From assembly GCA_002070205.1 (NCBI GenBank), contig MWCU01000035.1, positions 62,001 to 126,000 on the forward strand: a DNA stretch of 64,000 nt. The letters are read 5' to 3'. Source of the stretch: Firmicutes bacterium ADurb.Bin182. GTDB taxonomy: Bacteria > Bacillota > Clostridia > Christensenellales > CAG-138. This document shows positions 51,691 through 59,884 of this stretch, in pieces. Positions within the stretch are counted from its first letter, which is position 1. Each line of letters begins with the position of its first letter. Below the pieces are notes generated by a model that had not been told where the DNA came from, did no database searches, and saw only the letters and a program-made list of their open reading frames with translations. A program made the position numbers and the translations under genes.

Positions 51691-51718
51691 ATAATGTCAA
51701 AATGAGAGGCTGAAGAAT

Positions 51719-52276
51719 ATGAAAATTAAACTGATTGACAGGATCCTTCTGGCGCTTATACTGATTGCAGTGCTGCTCATATGCGCCGCACTTATCGGCA
51801 TCGCGTTGCGTTTGATTCCGATGGCTTTGCTTCAAAGCATGGTCGAATGGCCTTTTTTGAATGTGGTAAACTCAGCCGTGCTTGGTTCCGCCGGCGCATT
51901 GTTTTTTATACTCGCTTTCAGGCTGTTTTTTGCCGGCAAAAAGCAACCCGAACAAAAGCCCGCATTCTCGCTTGTAAAGAATAACGAGTTCGGTTCGGTA
52001 TACATTACCCTTTCGGCTATCGACAGCATGATTCAGAAGCACTGCCGCAGCAACACCCGGATTCGCGACTGTCAGAGCGCCGTAAACCTGACTGATGACG
52101 GAATTAGGATCAATTTGAAGCTGTCCCTTCTGCCGGACTCAAACGTTCCCGAGCTGACTGCGGAACTGCAAAAAGGGCTTAAGGAATATGTTGAAAGCCT
52201 GTCCGGCATTATGGTGCAGGATATAGGAATATTGGTCGAAAGCATGTCGAGCTTGCCAAAATCGCGTGCGGATTGA
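51719..52276 (+). CDS. amaP: Alkaline shock response membrane anchor AmaP
   Basis: A 185-residue protein with two N-terminal membrane helices (about 8-33 and 48-70) and a cytoplasmic Asp23-like domain (NNEFGSVYITLSAIDSMIQKH through IMVQDIGILVESM). It anchors Asp23 beneath the membrane. It precedes the small DUF2273 gene, the usual trio. Confidence 0.9.
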   Translation: MKIKLIDRILLALILIAVLLICAALIGIALRLIPMALLQSMVEWPFLNVVNSAVLGSAGALFFILAFRLFFAGKKQPEQKPAFSLVKNNEFGSVYITLSAIDSMIQKHCRSNTRIRDCQSAVNLTDDGIRINLKLSLLPDSNVPELTAELQKGLKEYVESLSGIMVQDIGILVESMSSLPKSRAD

Positions 52277-52295
52277 TGCGGATCGGAGCGATAAA

Positions 52296-52523
52296 ATGAA
52301 CCGGGACGGATTTTCAGATTTTATTCGAAGGCATAAATGGTGCGTAATATGCGTCTCGCTGGGACTTTTGTTTACGATACTCGTGTTTACGATAAACTTT
52401 TGGCGCACATTGCTGCTTTTTGCTATAACCGGTCTATGCTTTCTGTTCGGAACGCTGCTTGATAAAGGCGGGCTGGATGGCGTAAAGGATTTTTTTGAAA
52501 AGCTGCTGCCAAGAATAAAATAA
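52296..52523 (+). CDS. DUF2273 small membrane protein
   Basis: A 75-residue protein with two close membrane helices and the family ending LLDKGGLDGVKDFFEKLLP. DUF2273 genes accompany Asp23/AmaP. ATG 52296 has CGGAG upstream; the frame extends 10 codons further back but overlaps amaP. Confidence 0.9.
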   Translation: MNRDGFSDFIRRHKWCVICVSLGLLFTILVFTINFWRTLLLFAITGLCFLFGTLLDKGGLDGVKDFFEKLLPRIK

Positions 52524-52542
52524 AACCCGGAAGGACCCGTTA

Positions 52543-52956
52543 ATGAGCAGGAAAATTGCGCGTCAAGTGTCTATGAAGCTGATATTCGCTCAATTATGCG
52601 GCGGTGAAGACACATACGAAGCTATATTGGAAAAGTCCGGTATCAACGAGCAGCCGACGGACGCCGATATTGAATTCTCCCGCGATGTGCTGAGCGGAAT
52701 TGCTAAAAATCTTCAAAAGATCGACACGGAGATATCGGATGCGGCGATAGGATGGCGCATTGATCGCATGCCTAAGGTGGATTTATCCATATTGCGTATC
52801 GCGGTATATGAAATGCTTTATTGCGAAGATATTTCGTTCAGCGTATCTATCAATGAGGCGGTAGAGCTTGCAAAGGAATTCGGAGGGGAACATTCACCTG
52901 CGTTTATCAACGGTCTTCTTGGAACAGTCGCAAAAAAACTGAGCCGTAATGAATAA
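52543..52956 (+). CDS. nusB: Transcription antitermination factor NusB
   Basis: A 137-residue all-helical protein of rRNA antitermination complexes, starting with SRKIARQVSMKLIFAQ and ending with AVELAKEFGGEHSPAFINGLLGTVA. The position between the Asp23 trio and xseA is conserved. folD, often found here, is missing. Confidence 0.96.
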   Translation: MSRKIARQVSMKLIFAQLCGGEDTYEAILEKSGINEQPTDADIEFSRDVLSGIAKNLQKIDTEISDAAIGWRIDRMPKVDLSILRIAVYEMLYCEDISFSVSINEAVELAKEFGGEHSPAFINGLLGTVAKKLSRNE

Positions 52957-53136
52957 ACGCGCGCAGTTATAAGCAACCCGCGGTGGAGCAGTTCATATAA
53001 CGAGCCGGCATCTATGGCTTTGTTCATATGGTCAACGACTTTAAAAAGTTTCAAAAGCGACTGTATAATAACAATCTCATCGGCGCCGGAAGCCGCTGGT
53101 TCAGGCGATGGTTCAATGCAAACAAAGGAAGTCTCT
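52957..53136. other. Short region before xseA with a candidate promoter
   Basis: The frame of xseA stays open upstream to 53014, but the residues do not resemble XseA and there is no ribosome site. TGTATAAT at 53062-53069 is a good -10 without a clear -35, so xseA may have its own promoter. Confidence 0.4.
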
Positions 53137-54348
53137 ATGGACGGCTGCATACTCACAGTAACACAACTTAATGAATACGTGAATACATTGCTGCTTCGCG
53201 ACCCGATTTTAAGAAATATTTCTTTGACAGGTGAGATAAGCGGATTTAAACGTCACAGTTCAGGTCATCTGTATATGGCACTGAAGGATGACCAGTCGCT
53301 GATAAAATGCGTTATGTTCAAGCAGAACGCTGCGGGGCTCGGATTTTTGCCCGCTGACGGAATGCAGGTTACCGCCGCGGGATATGCGGCGATTTACTCG
53401 AAGGACGGCCAATATCAATTTTATATTAAATCCATGATGCTGCGCGGCGAGGGAGAACTGTACAGAAGGTTTCTCCTTTTAAAGAATCGCCTGCAGTCAA
53501 AAGGCTTTTTTGAGGCAAGCCATAAAAAACCGATTCCTTTCCTTCCGCGCTGCGTGGGAGTTGTTACGTCCGGCACGGGAGCCGCTTTTCACGACATCCA
53601 AAACGTTATAAGGCGGCGATTTCCCAAAATGAACATTCTGCTTTGCCCCGCAAAGGTCCAGGGCGAAGGAGCGGCGACAGAGATCGCGAACGCGATAAGG
53701 ACCATGAACAGACTAAAAGAAGCGGATGTGCTTATAGTCGGGAGGGGCGGAGGAAGCATGGAAGACCTCTTTGCATTCAACGAAGAAGCGGTTGCCGAAG
53801 CCATATATGAAAGCCAAATACCCGTCATAAGCGCAGTCGGTCATGAAACTGATTTTACTATAGCGGATTTTACGGCTGACGTAAGAGCGCCGACTCCTTC
53901 CGCGGCAGCTGAACTTTGTGTGCCCGATTATTGCGAGCTTTTAAACAAAATCACAAGATTATCGGTTTCGCTCGGCGCTTCAGCCCGCGCGGGAATGAAC
54001 GCGCGCAGGGAAAAAGTACGGATGATCACCGGCTCAAGTTCGTTTTTGTTGCCGTTTCATAAGCTTCAAAACGAGCGACAAAGGCTGGACAACCTTAGTG
54101 AGAATCTCAGCAGGACAACTTGCACGGCACTGGACTCGAAGCGCCGGGAACTTTTGCGATTGTTTGAGAAATTGGAGTCAATCGATCCAAAAAATGTTCT
54201 TAAACGGGGATATGTGCTTGCGAGGACCGCACAGGGCGCCGTTATCGACAAAGTTGAAGCGCTTTCCCGGGGTGACGAACTGCAGCTGTTATTCAATGAC
54301 GGAAGTGCCGATGTTTTGGTGAAAGATACAAGGAGAACCTATCAATGA
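53137..54348 (+). CDS. xseA: Exodeoxyribonuclease VII large subunit
   Basis: A 403-residue catalytic subunit degrading single-stranded DNA. An N-terminal OB fold (VTQLNEYVNTLLLRDPILRNISLTGEISGFKRHSSGHLYMALKD region), then the nuclease core with GRGGGSMEDLFAFNEE and GHETDFTIADFTAD RAPTPSAAAEL, a long coiled coil, and a C-terminal RGYVLAR segment. ATG 53137 after AAAGGAAG matches the family start. The xseB start overlaps its stop as ATGA. Confidence 0.95.
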   Translation: MDGCILTVTQLNEYVNTLLLRDPILRNISLTGEISGFKRHSSGHLYMALKDDQSLIKCVMFKQNAAGLGFLPADGMQVTAAGYAAIYSKDGQYQFYIKSMMLRGEGELYRRFLLLKNRLQSKGFFEASHKKPIPFLPRCVGVVTSGTGAAFHDIQNVIRRRFPKMNILLCPAKVQGEGAATEIANAIRTMNRLKEADVLIVGRGGGSMEDLFAFNEEAVAEAIYESQIPVISAVGHETDFTIADFTADVRAPTPSAAAELCVPDYCELLNKITRLSVSLGASARAGMNARREKVRMITGSSSFLLPFHKLQNERQRLDNLSENLSRTTCTALDSKRRELLRLFEKLESIDPKNVLKRGYVLARTAQGAVIDKVEALSRGDELQLLFNDGSADVLVKDTRRTYQ

Positions 54349-54566
54349 GCGACAAAAGCGAGCTTACGTTTGAGCAGGCAATGGAAAAACTTGAAGAGAC
54401 CGTCAACAAATTGTTGGTATCCGGCATCCCGCTGGAAGAGATGATAACGCTGTATGAAAAAGGAGTTCAGCTTTCCAAGCAATGCATGAAGCAGCTGGAT
54501 GAATATGAAGCCCGCATCGATATATTGTCAACCGGCGGCAAAAAAACAATGCCGGCCGATTGTTAG
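54345..54566 (+). CDS. xseB: Exodeoxyribonuclease VII small subunit
   Basis: A 73-residue helical protein with LTFEQAMEKLEETVNKL and ITLYEKGVQLSKQCMKQLDEYE, the family pattern. It binds along the XseA coiled coil. Overlap with xseA ensures coupled translation. Confidence 0.96.
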   Translation: MSDKSELTFEQAMEKLEETVNKLLVSGIPLEEMITLYEKGVQLSKQCMKQLDEYEARIDILSTGGKKTMPADC

Positions 54567-54576
54567 GAGCTTTGAT

Positions 54577-55467
54577 ATGGATTTTCTTTCAAAAATGAAA
54601 GAATACCGCGATTCTGTGGAGAACTCCTTAAAAATCTATATTGAAAATCCGCTCATACCCGTTTCGCTGTCGGAAGCAATGGCATACAGCCTTTTTGCAG
54701 GAGGAAAACGGCTGCGTCCGTGCATGACGCTCTCAGCGTGCGACTTGGTAGGGGGCAATATCAGCGCGGCTCTTCCCATAGCCTGCGCCGTTGAGATGAT
54801 ACACACCTATTCGCTTATCCACGATGACCTTCCGTGCATGGATAATGACGACTTCCGCAGGGGCAGACCGTCTAACCATATCGCTTTCGGCGAAGGCAAA
54901 GCTGTATTGGCAGGGGACGGTCTGTTTTCATACGCTTTTCAGGTTATGCTTCAGGCTGAAAAGGAATGGGGATCGCTGATACCGACTTATACGGAAGCGA
55001 TCCGTGCGGTTGCGGACGGCGCCGGCGTGTGGGGAATGGTTGCCGGACAGGCCATGGATTTGGAGAGTGAGAACGATCAATGTGCCGGAGAGAAAGAACT
55101 TTTTTATATACATTCGCATAAAACAGGCGCAATGCTCAAAGCAAGCGTACTCGCGGGTGCGGCAATGAAACGGATCGACAAAGAAGCGCTCTCTTCTTTA
55201 AGCTCATTCGGCGAATATTTCGGGTTGTTGTTTCAGATTACGGACGACATTCTTGATGAAACGGCAGGAAGCAAAGAATTGGGGAAGACCGCAGGAAAGG
55301 ATTCGGCCAGCGGGAAACTTACATATGTTAAGATATACGGTCTTGGCAAGGCGCGGATGAAAGCCGCTGAAGCCGCAAGCGAAGCAAAGGCGTACCTTTC
55401 CGTTTTTGGCGGAAAAGCCCGTTTTTTCAATGAACTCGTTGATTTTGTCCTTAACCGGGAAGGATAA
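54577..55467 (+). CDS. ispA: Polyprenyl (farnesyl) diphosphate synthase
   Basis: A 296-residue all-helical prenyltransferase making C15 (or longer) diphosphate for undecaprenyl lipid and quinone synthesis. The first Asp-rich motif is IHDDLPCMDNDD, with the two extra residues of short-chain bacterial enzymes, and the second is ITDDILD. GGKRLRP is the substrate-binding motif. ATG 54577 follows TAGGAG. It stands before dxs, the first step of the same MEP pathway. Confidence 0.94.
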   Translation: MDFLSKMKEYRDSVENSLKIYIENPLIPVSLSEAMAYSLFAGGKRLRPCMTLSACDLVGGNISAALPIACAVEMIHTYSLIHDDLPCMDNDDFRRGRPSNHIAFGEGKAVLAGDGLFSYAFQVMLQAEKEWGSLIPTYTEAIRAVADGAGVWGMVAGQAMDLESENDQCAGEKELFYIHSHKTGAMLKASVLAGAAMKRIDKEALSSLSSFGEYFGLLFQITDDILDETAGSKELGKTAGKDSASGKLTYVKIYGLGKARMKAAEAASEAKAYLSVFGGKARFFNELVDFVLNREG

Positions 55468-55478
55468 GGCTTTAAAGC

Positions 55479-55507
55479 TTGTAAAGCTAAAAAGTCTATG
55501 CTATAAT
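55479..55507 (+). promoter_or_regulatory. Strong promoter downstream of ispA
   Basis: TTGTAA (55479-55484), a 17-base spacer and TATAAT (55502-55507) with TGC before it (extended -10). It is 300 bases upstream of dxs. Confidence 0.72.
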
Positions 55508-55552
55508 GCAGCAATGCCCGGCTTTTAAATTTGCACAGTTATGCGTTACGCT

Positions 55553-55576
55553 GCCAGTAGCAATACTGGCATTTTT
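55553..55576 (+). terminator. Terminator/attenuator hairpin in the dxs leader
   Basis: GCCAGTA/TACTGGC with a GCAA tetraloop, then ATTTTT. It lies about 40 bases after the expected start of transcription from the promoter at 55479, so it would release a transcript of about 60 bases unless read through. Confidence 0.65.
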
Positions 55577-55640
55577 CGCAGCAGGTGCGCTTTTAACTGC
55601 AGTAAATCGCGATAAATCCGGGAAAATTCCGCGGGCTGGG

Positions 55641-55670
55641 CGTATTGCGCGGGTTTTAAAACCCAATACG
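55641..55670. other. Long palindromic hairpin in the ispA-dxs gap
   Basis: CGTATTG and CAATACG flank GGGTTTTAAAACCC, a perfect 14-base palindrome, giving one extended stem with a 3-base bulge. No function assigned. The rest of 55577-55815 holds no gene I would call; a minus-strand frame (M-F-I-P-H-S, about 73 codons, stop near 55546) has GAGGTGA upstream but no recognisable content. Confidence 0.45.
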
Positions 55671-55815
55671 GGCTGACAAGCTTGATTACGGCGATTGCCG
55701 CATGCGAAACAGCCGGAAAGAAAACAGCCGTTAAGTCATAAAATAACAACGAATGCGGAATGAACATTCGGGTCACCTCAGAGGCGGCCACAAAGAATAA
55801 GCAGGTAAAATCTTA

Positions 55816-57660
55816 ATGACTGACTATAGGTTGCTGAATACAGTCAATTCTCCCGAGGATTTAAAAAATATACCGGAACGCTTGCTTCCGGAGCTTGCCG
55901 GACAATTGCGCGATTTTCTGGTTAAAAACGTTTCCAATACCGGAGGCCATCTTGCCTCAAATTTGGGAGTCGTTGAATTGACGATTGCGCTTCACCGGGT
56001 ATTTAACGCTCCGGGCGATAAAATCATATTCGACGTCGGTCACCAGTGCTACGTTCATAAAATCGTTACGGGAAGAAGGGAATCCTTTAAGCACCTTCGG
56101 GAAATGGAAGGCTTGAGCGGTTATCCCAAAACAAGCGAAAGCGAATACGACGCTTTTAACACGGGACATTCCGGGACTTCTGTTTCCGCCGCGTTGGGGA
56201 TGGCACGCGCTCGAGAAATAAAGCGGACGAATGAAGCCATTGTTGCCGTCATAGGCGACGGAGCGCTGACCGGCGGGATTGCGTTTGAAGCGCTTAACGA
56301 CGCCGGGCAGAGCAAGCTTCCGATAATTATTGTTTTAAATGATAACAATATGTCCATTTCCCGCAATGTCGGAGCGATGAACAGATATTTGAACAGCATG
56401 CGCACCAGCCTGCGATATCAGAACTTTAAGAAGGATCTGGTAAGTTTTTTGGATCGGTTCAGCAGTTTGGGCAAAAGCATGTCCAGGTTTTTGGAACGCT
56501 TTAAAAACAGAATCAAGTATTTTTTGCTTCCGAACGTGCTGTTTGAAGAGCTTGGATTCACATATCTCGGGCCGATAGACGGTCATGATATTCGCTTGCT
56601 GCAGAGGGTTTTGGACCAGGCGAAAAATATCATGCGCCCGGTGATAGTACATGTCAAAACGAAGAAGGGAAAGGGATATAAGCCCGCGGAAGAGAACCCC
56701 GAGAAGTTTCACGGAGTCGGCGAATTCGATCCGTCCACCGGAATATTGCATAAGGAAGGACGCAAAAGGATGAATTCGGATATTTTCGGCGATGCGCTTG
56801 TACAACTGGCAAAGGACGATGAGCTTATAGCGGCGATAACAGCGGCAATGCCCGAAGGTACAGGACTTATGCCCTTTGCCGAAAAGTTCAGGACAAGATT
56901 TTTTGACGTTGGAATCGCGGAACAACATGCCGTGACTATGGCCGCCGGCATGGCCGCGAGCGGGATGAAGCCTGTCGTGGCGATATATTCTTCATTTTTA
57001 CAGCGTGCATACGATCAGATTATCCATGACGTATGCCTTCAAAATTTGCATGTTATTTTTGCGGTAGACAGAGCGGGCCTGGTAGGCAGGGACGGAGAAA
57101 CGCATCAGGGAGCATATGACATTGCATATTTATCCCATATGCCGAACATGACCGTTTATTCGCCCGCATCTTTAGCTGAACTGAAGTCAATGCTCAAACA
57201 GGCGCTGCAGCTGGGATGTCCGGCGGCGATCCGCTATAACCGCGGCCTTTTGCCTGAATCTGTTTCCGATCGTCCGCTTGAATACGGGAAATGGGATGTT
57301 ATTAAACCTCTGGGCTTGTTTACCGTGGTTGTTACCGGCAGACTGGTGGAAACCGTTATCGGCCTTGATACGGATACGGGCATAGTCAATGCGAGATTTG
57401 TCAAGCCTGTCGACTGCGAGTTGTTGGAAAATATGAAGCAGAAGTGTAAAGCTGTCCTGGTGATCGAGGACGGCGTCATTACAGGCGGGCTTGGTTCGGT
57501 TATAGCGCAGCGCTTAAGCCCGTCGCGCATCCGGGTCGAGTGCATGGGATTGCCCGACAGACCGGTACCGCAAGGCAGCATAGCGGAACAGGATGAATAC
57601 TGCGGTTTATCCAAAGAGCACATTCACCGAAGGATTAAGGAGATTTCGGAGAATTTATGA
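55816..57660 (+). CDS. dxs: 1-deoxy-D-xylulose-5-phosphate synthase
   Basis: The thiamine-diphosphate enzyme (614 aa) that makes DXP from pyruvate and glyceraldehyde 3-phosphate, the entry to the MEP isoprenoid pathway. Seen: GGHLASNLGVVELTIALH, DVGHQCYVHKI, the ThDP motif GDGALTGGIAFEALN with the N of NDNNMSIS, DGHDIRLL, the central-domain FDVGIAEQHAVTMAAGMA with the catalytic Glu, and DRAGLVGRDGETHQGAYD. Normal length. The start has only a weak AGCAGG site. tlyA overlaps its stop as ATGA. Confidence 0.96.
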   Translation: MTDYRLLNTVNSPEDLKNIPERLLPELAGQLRDFLVKNVSNTGGHLASNLGVVELTIALHRVFNAPGDKIIFDVGHQCYVHKIVTGRRESFKHLREMEGLSGYPKTSESEYDAFNTGHSGTSVSAALGMARAREIKRTNEAIVAVIGDGALTGGIAFEALNDAGQSKLPIIIVLNDNNMSISRNVGAMNRYLNSMRTSLRYQNFKKDLVSFLDRFSSLGKSMSRFLERFKNRIKYFLLPNVLFEELGFTYLGPIDGHDIRLLQRVLDQAKNIMRPVIVHVKTKKGKGYKPAEENPEKFHGVGEFDPSTGILHKEGRKRMNSDIFGDALVQLAKDDELIAAITAAMPEGTGLMPFAEKFRTRFFDVGIAEQHAVTMAAGMAASGMKPVVAIYSSFLQRAYDQIIHDVCLQNLHVIFAVDRAGLVGRDGETHQGAYDIAYLSHMPNMTVYSPASLAELKSMLKQALQLGCPAAIRYNRGLLPESVSDRPLEYGKWDVIKPLGLFTVVVTGRLVETVIGLDTDTGIVNARFVKPVDCELLENMKQKCKAVLVIEDGVITGGLGSVIAQRLSPSRIRVECMGLPDRPVPQGSIAEQDEYCGLSKEHIHRRIKEISENL

Positions 57661-58472
57661 ACAAGACAAGGGCTGATATACTTCTTGTCGAGCAAGGACT
57701 CGCCAAAACCCGTGAAAAGGCAAAATCCCTTATAATGGCGGGAGAGGTATACTCCATGGGGAAACGCATAGAAAAGGCAGGCGAAAGCGTCTCGCGAGAT
57801 CAAACCCTTGAAGTCAAAGAAAATCCGCTTCCCTTTGTAAGCAGGGGAGGTTTGAAGCTTTTGAAAGCCATAGACGAGTTTTCGTTGGATCTTCAAGGCG
57901 TTGTGGCTTTGGATATCGGAGCGTCAACAGGCGGATTTACGGATTGCATGCTTCAAAAAGGCGCCGCAAAGGTCTACGCGATAGACGTCGGCTACGGTCA
58001 GCTTGACTGGCGGTTAAGGAACGACAAAAGGGTAAAAGTGATGGAGCGCACGAACGCAAGGTTCTTAAAGCTTGATTGGCTGGACGAAAGACCCTCTTTC
58101 GCAAGCATCGATGTTTCATTTATATCCCTGACGCTGATACTTGAGCCTTTGTTTCAATGCCTGATTGACGGCGGCACGGTTATAGCGCTTGTAAAGCCGC
58201 AATTTGAGGCAGGCCGCGATAAGGTCGGAAAACACGGAGTCGTACGGTCTATTGATACGCATGTGAATGTGCTTGAAAATATATCCGCATTTGCTTTAAA
58301 AACCGGGTATTCAGTATCGGGTATCGGATATTCACCGATAACGGGTCCGAAGGGTAACATAGAGTTTCTGCTTCATTTAAAAAAAGGCAAATCGACGGAT
58401 AACGCAATGCGGGAGGAATTGAGAAAGAGGATAATCGAAACGGTCGAAGATGCGCATTCCGCCTTAAATTAA
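57657..58472 (+). CDS. tlyA: TlyA family rRNA 2'-O-methyltransferase
   Basis: A 271-residue protein: an S4 RNA-binding domain (about 4-65: RADILLVEQGLAKTREKAKSLI region), KENPLPFVSRGGLKL, and an FtsJ-like SAM domain with LDIGASTGGFTDCMLQKGA near 86 and VIALVKPQFEAGRDKVGKHGVV near 177. TlyA methylates 16S/23S rRNA in mycobacteria; the Firmicute orthologue (YqxC) stands in the same dxs-tlyA-nadK-argR-recN order as here. Confidence 0.93.
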   Translation: MNKTRADILLVEQGLAKTREKAKSLIMAGEVYSMGKRIEKAGESVSRDQTLEVKENPLPFVSRGGLKLLKAIDEFSLDLQGVVALDIGASTGGFTDCMLQKGAAKVYAIDVGYGQLDWRLRNDKRVKVMERTNARFLKLDWLDERPSFASIDVSFISLTLILEPLFQCLIDGGTVIALVKPQFEAGRDKVGKHGVVRSIDTHVNVLENISAFALKTGYSVSGIGYSPITGPKGNIEFLLHLKKGKSTDNAMREELRKRIIETVEDAHSALN

Positions 58473-58503
58473 CACAATTTTTATACAAAGTCTTACTTTT
58501 TGC

Positions 58504-58533
58504 TTGATAAAATTACATACATGATATTATAAT
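58504..58533 (+). promoter_or_regulatory. Promoter of nadK
   Basis: TTGATA (58504-58509), 18 bases, TATAAT (58528-58533), 30 bases before the start codon. Confidence 0.72.
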
Positions 58534-58562
58534 ACTTATACATTATGCTTCCGGAGAATTCG

Positions 58563-59384
58563 ATGAATATTAAAAGCATCGGTTTCATAACAAATACAAA
58601 AAAGCCGATGGCGCTGGAAGTTCTTCACAGGTTGATTAAAACCGCAAAGGACAAAGGATTAAAATGCGTTGACGGATGCAGTATTAAAAAAGCGTTTGAC
58701 AACGGTCCCGCAGCTGATATCGGAGGATGCGATGTCGATATTTTGACGGCAATAGGAGGCGACGGCACCATACTTCGCGCCGCGCAGATCGCATCCCGAA
58801 AAAAGATTCCCATATTGGGGGTCAATTTGGGGCGGATAGGCTTCTTAAGCGAAATCGAGGCCGACGAATTTTCAGATACGATAGATTTAATTCAACTGGA
58901 TAAGCATTGCATTGAAAGGAAGTTAATGTTTGAATGCAGTGTCAATGATACCAGTGCATATTATTGTTTGAATGATATCATTCTGTACAAGCCCTCATTA
59001 TCGGGAGTTGCCGTTATCAATATTGCCGTCGACGGTCAAAATGCGGGTTCCGTATCCTGCGACGGTATAATCGTAAGTACGCCGACAGGCTCCACAGGTT
59101 ATTCGATATCGGCGGGAGGTCCCGTCATTGCAAGCGGTCTGGATGCGGCTATCATTACTCCGATTTGCCCTCATTCGCTTAATCACAGGCCTATAGTCGC
59201 CAAGGCGGAATCAAAGCTCGAATTGACTATGCAGAACGAAGGATATTTGTCTGTTGACGGGCAGCACGTAATGAGAATTTGCGCAAATGATTTGATAAAG
59301 GTAAGCAAAGCATCGGTTTTTACGGATTTTATCAGGATCAAAGAACGAAACGTTTTTGAGCTTATAAAGAAAAAGCTGACGTAA
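58563..59384 (+). CDS. nadK: NAD kinase
   Basis: ATP-dependent NAD kinase (273 aa) that makes NADP. Signature GGDGTILRAA near 61-70, NLGRIGFLSE near 86-95, the NE/D-type CLNDIILYKP loop, and DGIIVSTPTGSTGYSISAGGP with the second Gly-rich motif. ATG 58563 lies 7 bases after CGGAGA; an earlier in-frame ATG at 58545 would precede that site. Confidence 0.95.
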   Translation: MNIKSIGFITNTKKPMALEVLHRLIKTAKDKGLKCVDGCSIKKAFDNGPAADIGGCDVDILTAIGGDGTILRAAQIASRKKIPILGVNLGRIGFLSEIEADEFSDTIDLIQLDKHCIERKLMFECSVNDTSAYYCLNDIILYKPSLSGVAVINIAVDGQNAGSVSCDGIIVSTPTGSTGYSISAGGPVIASGLDAAIITPICPHSLNHRPIVAKAESKLELTMQNEGYLSVDGQHVMRICANDLIKVSKASVFTDFIRIKERNVFELIKKKLT

Positions 59385-59419
59385 TCAAGTTTATTTTAAT
59401 ATATGCGGAGGTAACCGGG

Positions 59420-59872
59420 ATGAAAGCCGCGAGGCATGCGATGATACTTGAACTGATCGAAAAGCACGATATAGAAACGCAGGAGGAACTGGGAGCTTAT
59501 CTTAAAGAACATAACTATTCGGTTACGCAGGCCACAGTTTCCCGGGACATCAAAGAGCTTCGGCTTATAAAAGCATTGACCGACAGCGGAAAGTATAAAT
59601 ACGCAACGGTCGACAAAACGGAAGCCGGCTTAAAAGACCGGTTCAGCCGTATTTTTGCTCAGTCGGTAATATCCGTAACAAGTGCCGGCAATATCATAGT
59701 CATAAAAACCATCAGCGGGTCGGCGAATGCCGCGGGGGAAGCGATCGATTTTATGAAATGGAATGATATCGCGGGTACTCTCGCGGGAGACAACACGATA
59801 TTCGTAGCCGTCAAAGACGTAAAGGTCATACCTGAGCTTATTAAAAAGTTTCATGCCATGATGAAAATCTAA
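59420..59872 (+). CDS. argR: Arginine repressor ArgR/AhrC
   Basis: A 150-residue regulator of arginine metabolism. The N-terminal winged helix (about 1-70) has the TQEELGAYLKEHNYSVTQATVSRDI signature region. The C-terminal oligomerisation and arginine-binding domain has SGSANAAGEAIDFMKWNDIAGTLAGDNTIF, including the Asp pair region. GGAGG 9 bases before the ATG. No arg biosynthesis genes are near; the position before recN is conserved. Confidence 0.95.
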   Translation: MKAARHAMILELIEKHDIETQEELGAYLKEHNYSVTQATVSRDIKELRLIKALTDSGKYKYATVDKTEAGLKDRFSRIFAQSVISVTSAGNIIVIKTISGSANAAGEAIDFMKWNDIAGTLAGDNTIFVAVKDVKVIPELIKKFHAMMKI

Positions 59873-59884
59873 AGGAGGCCTTTG

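Noticed and set aside
55546-55791. Minus-strand frame between ispA and dxs
   Set aside because: An internal Met has GAGGTGA upstream, but the frame reads through a terminator hairpin and a perfect palindrome, and the product resembles nothing I know; kept only as a remark.
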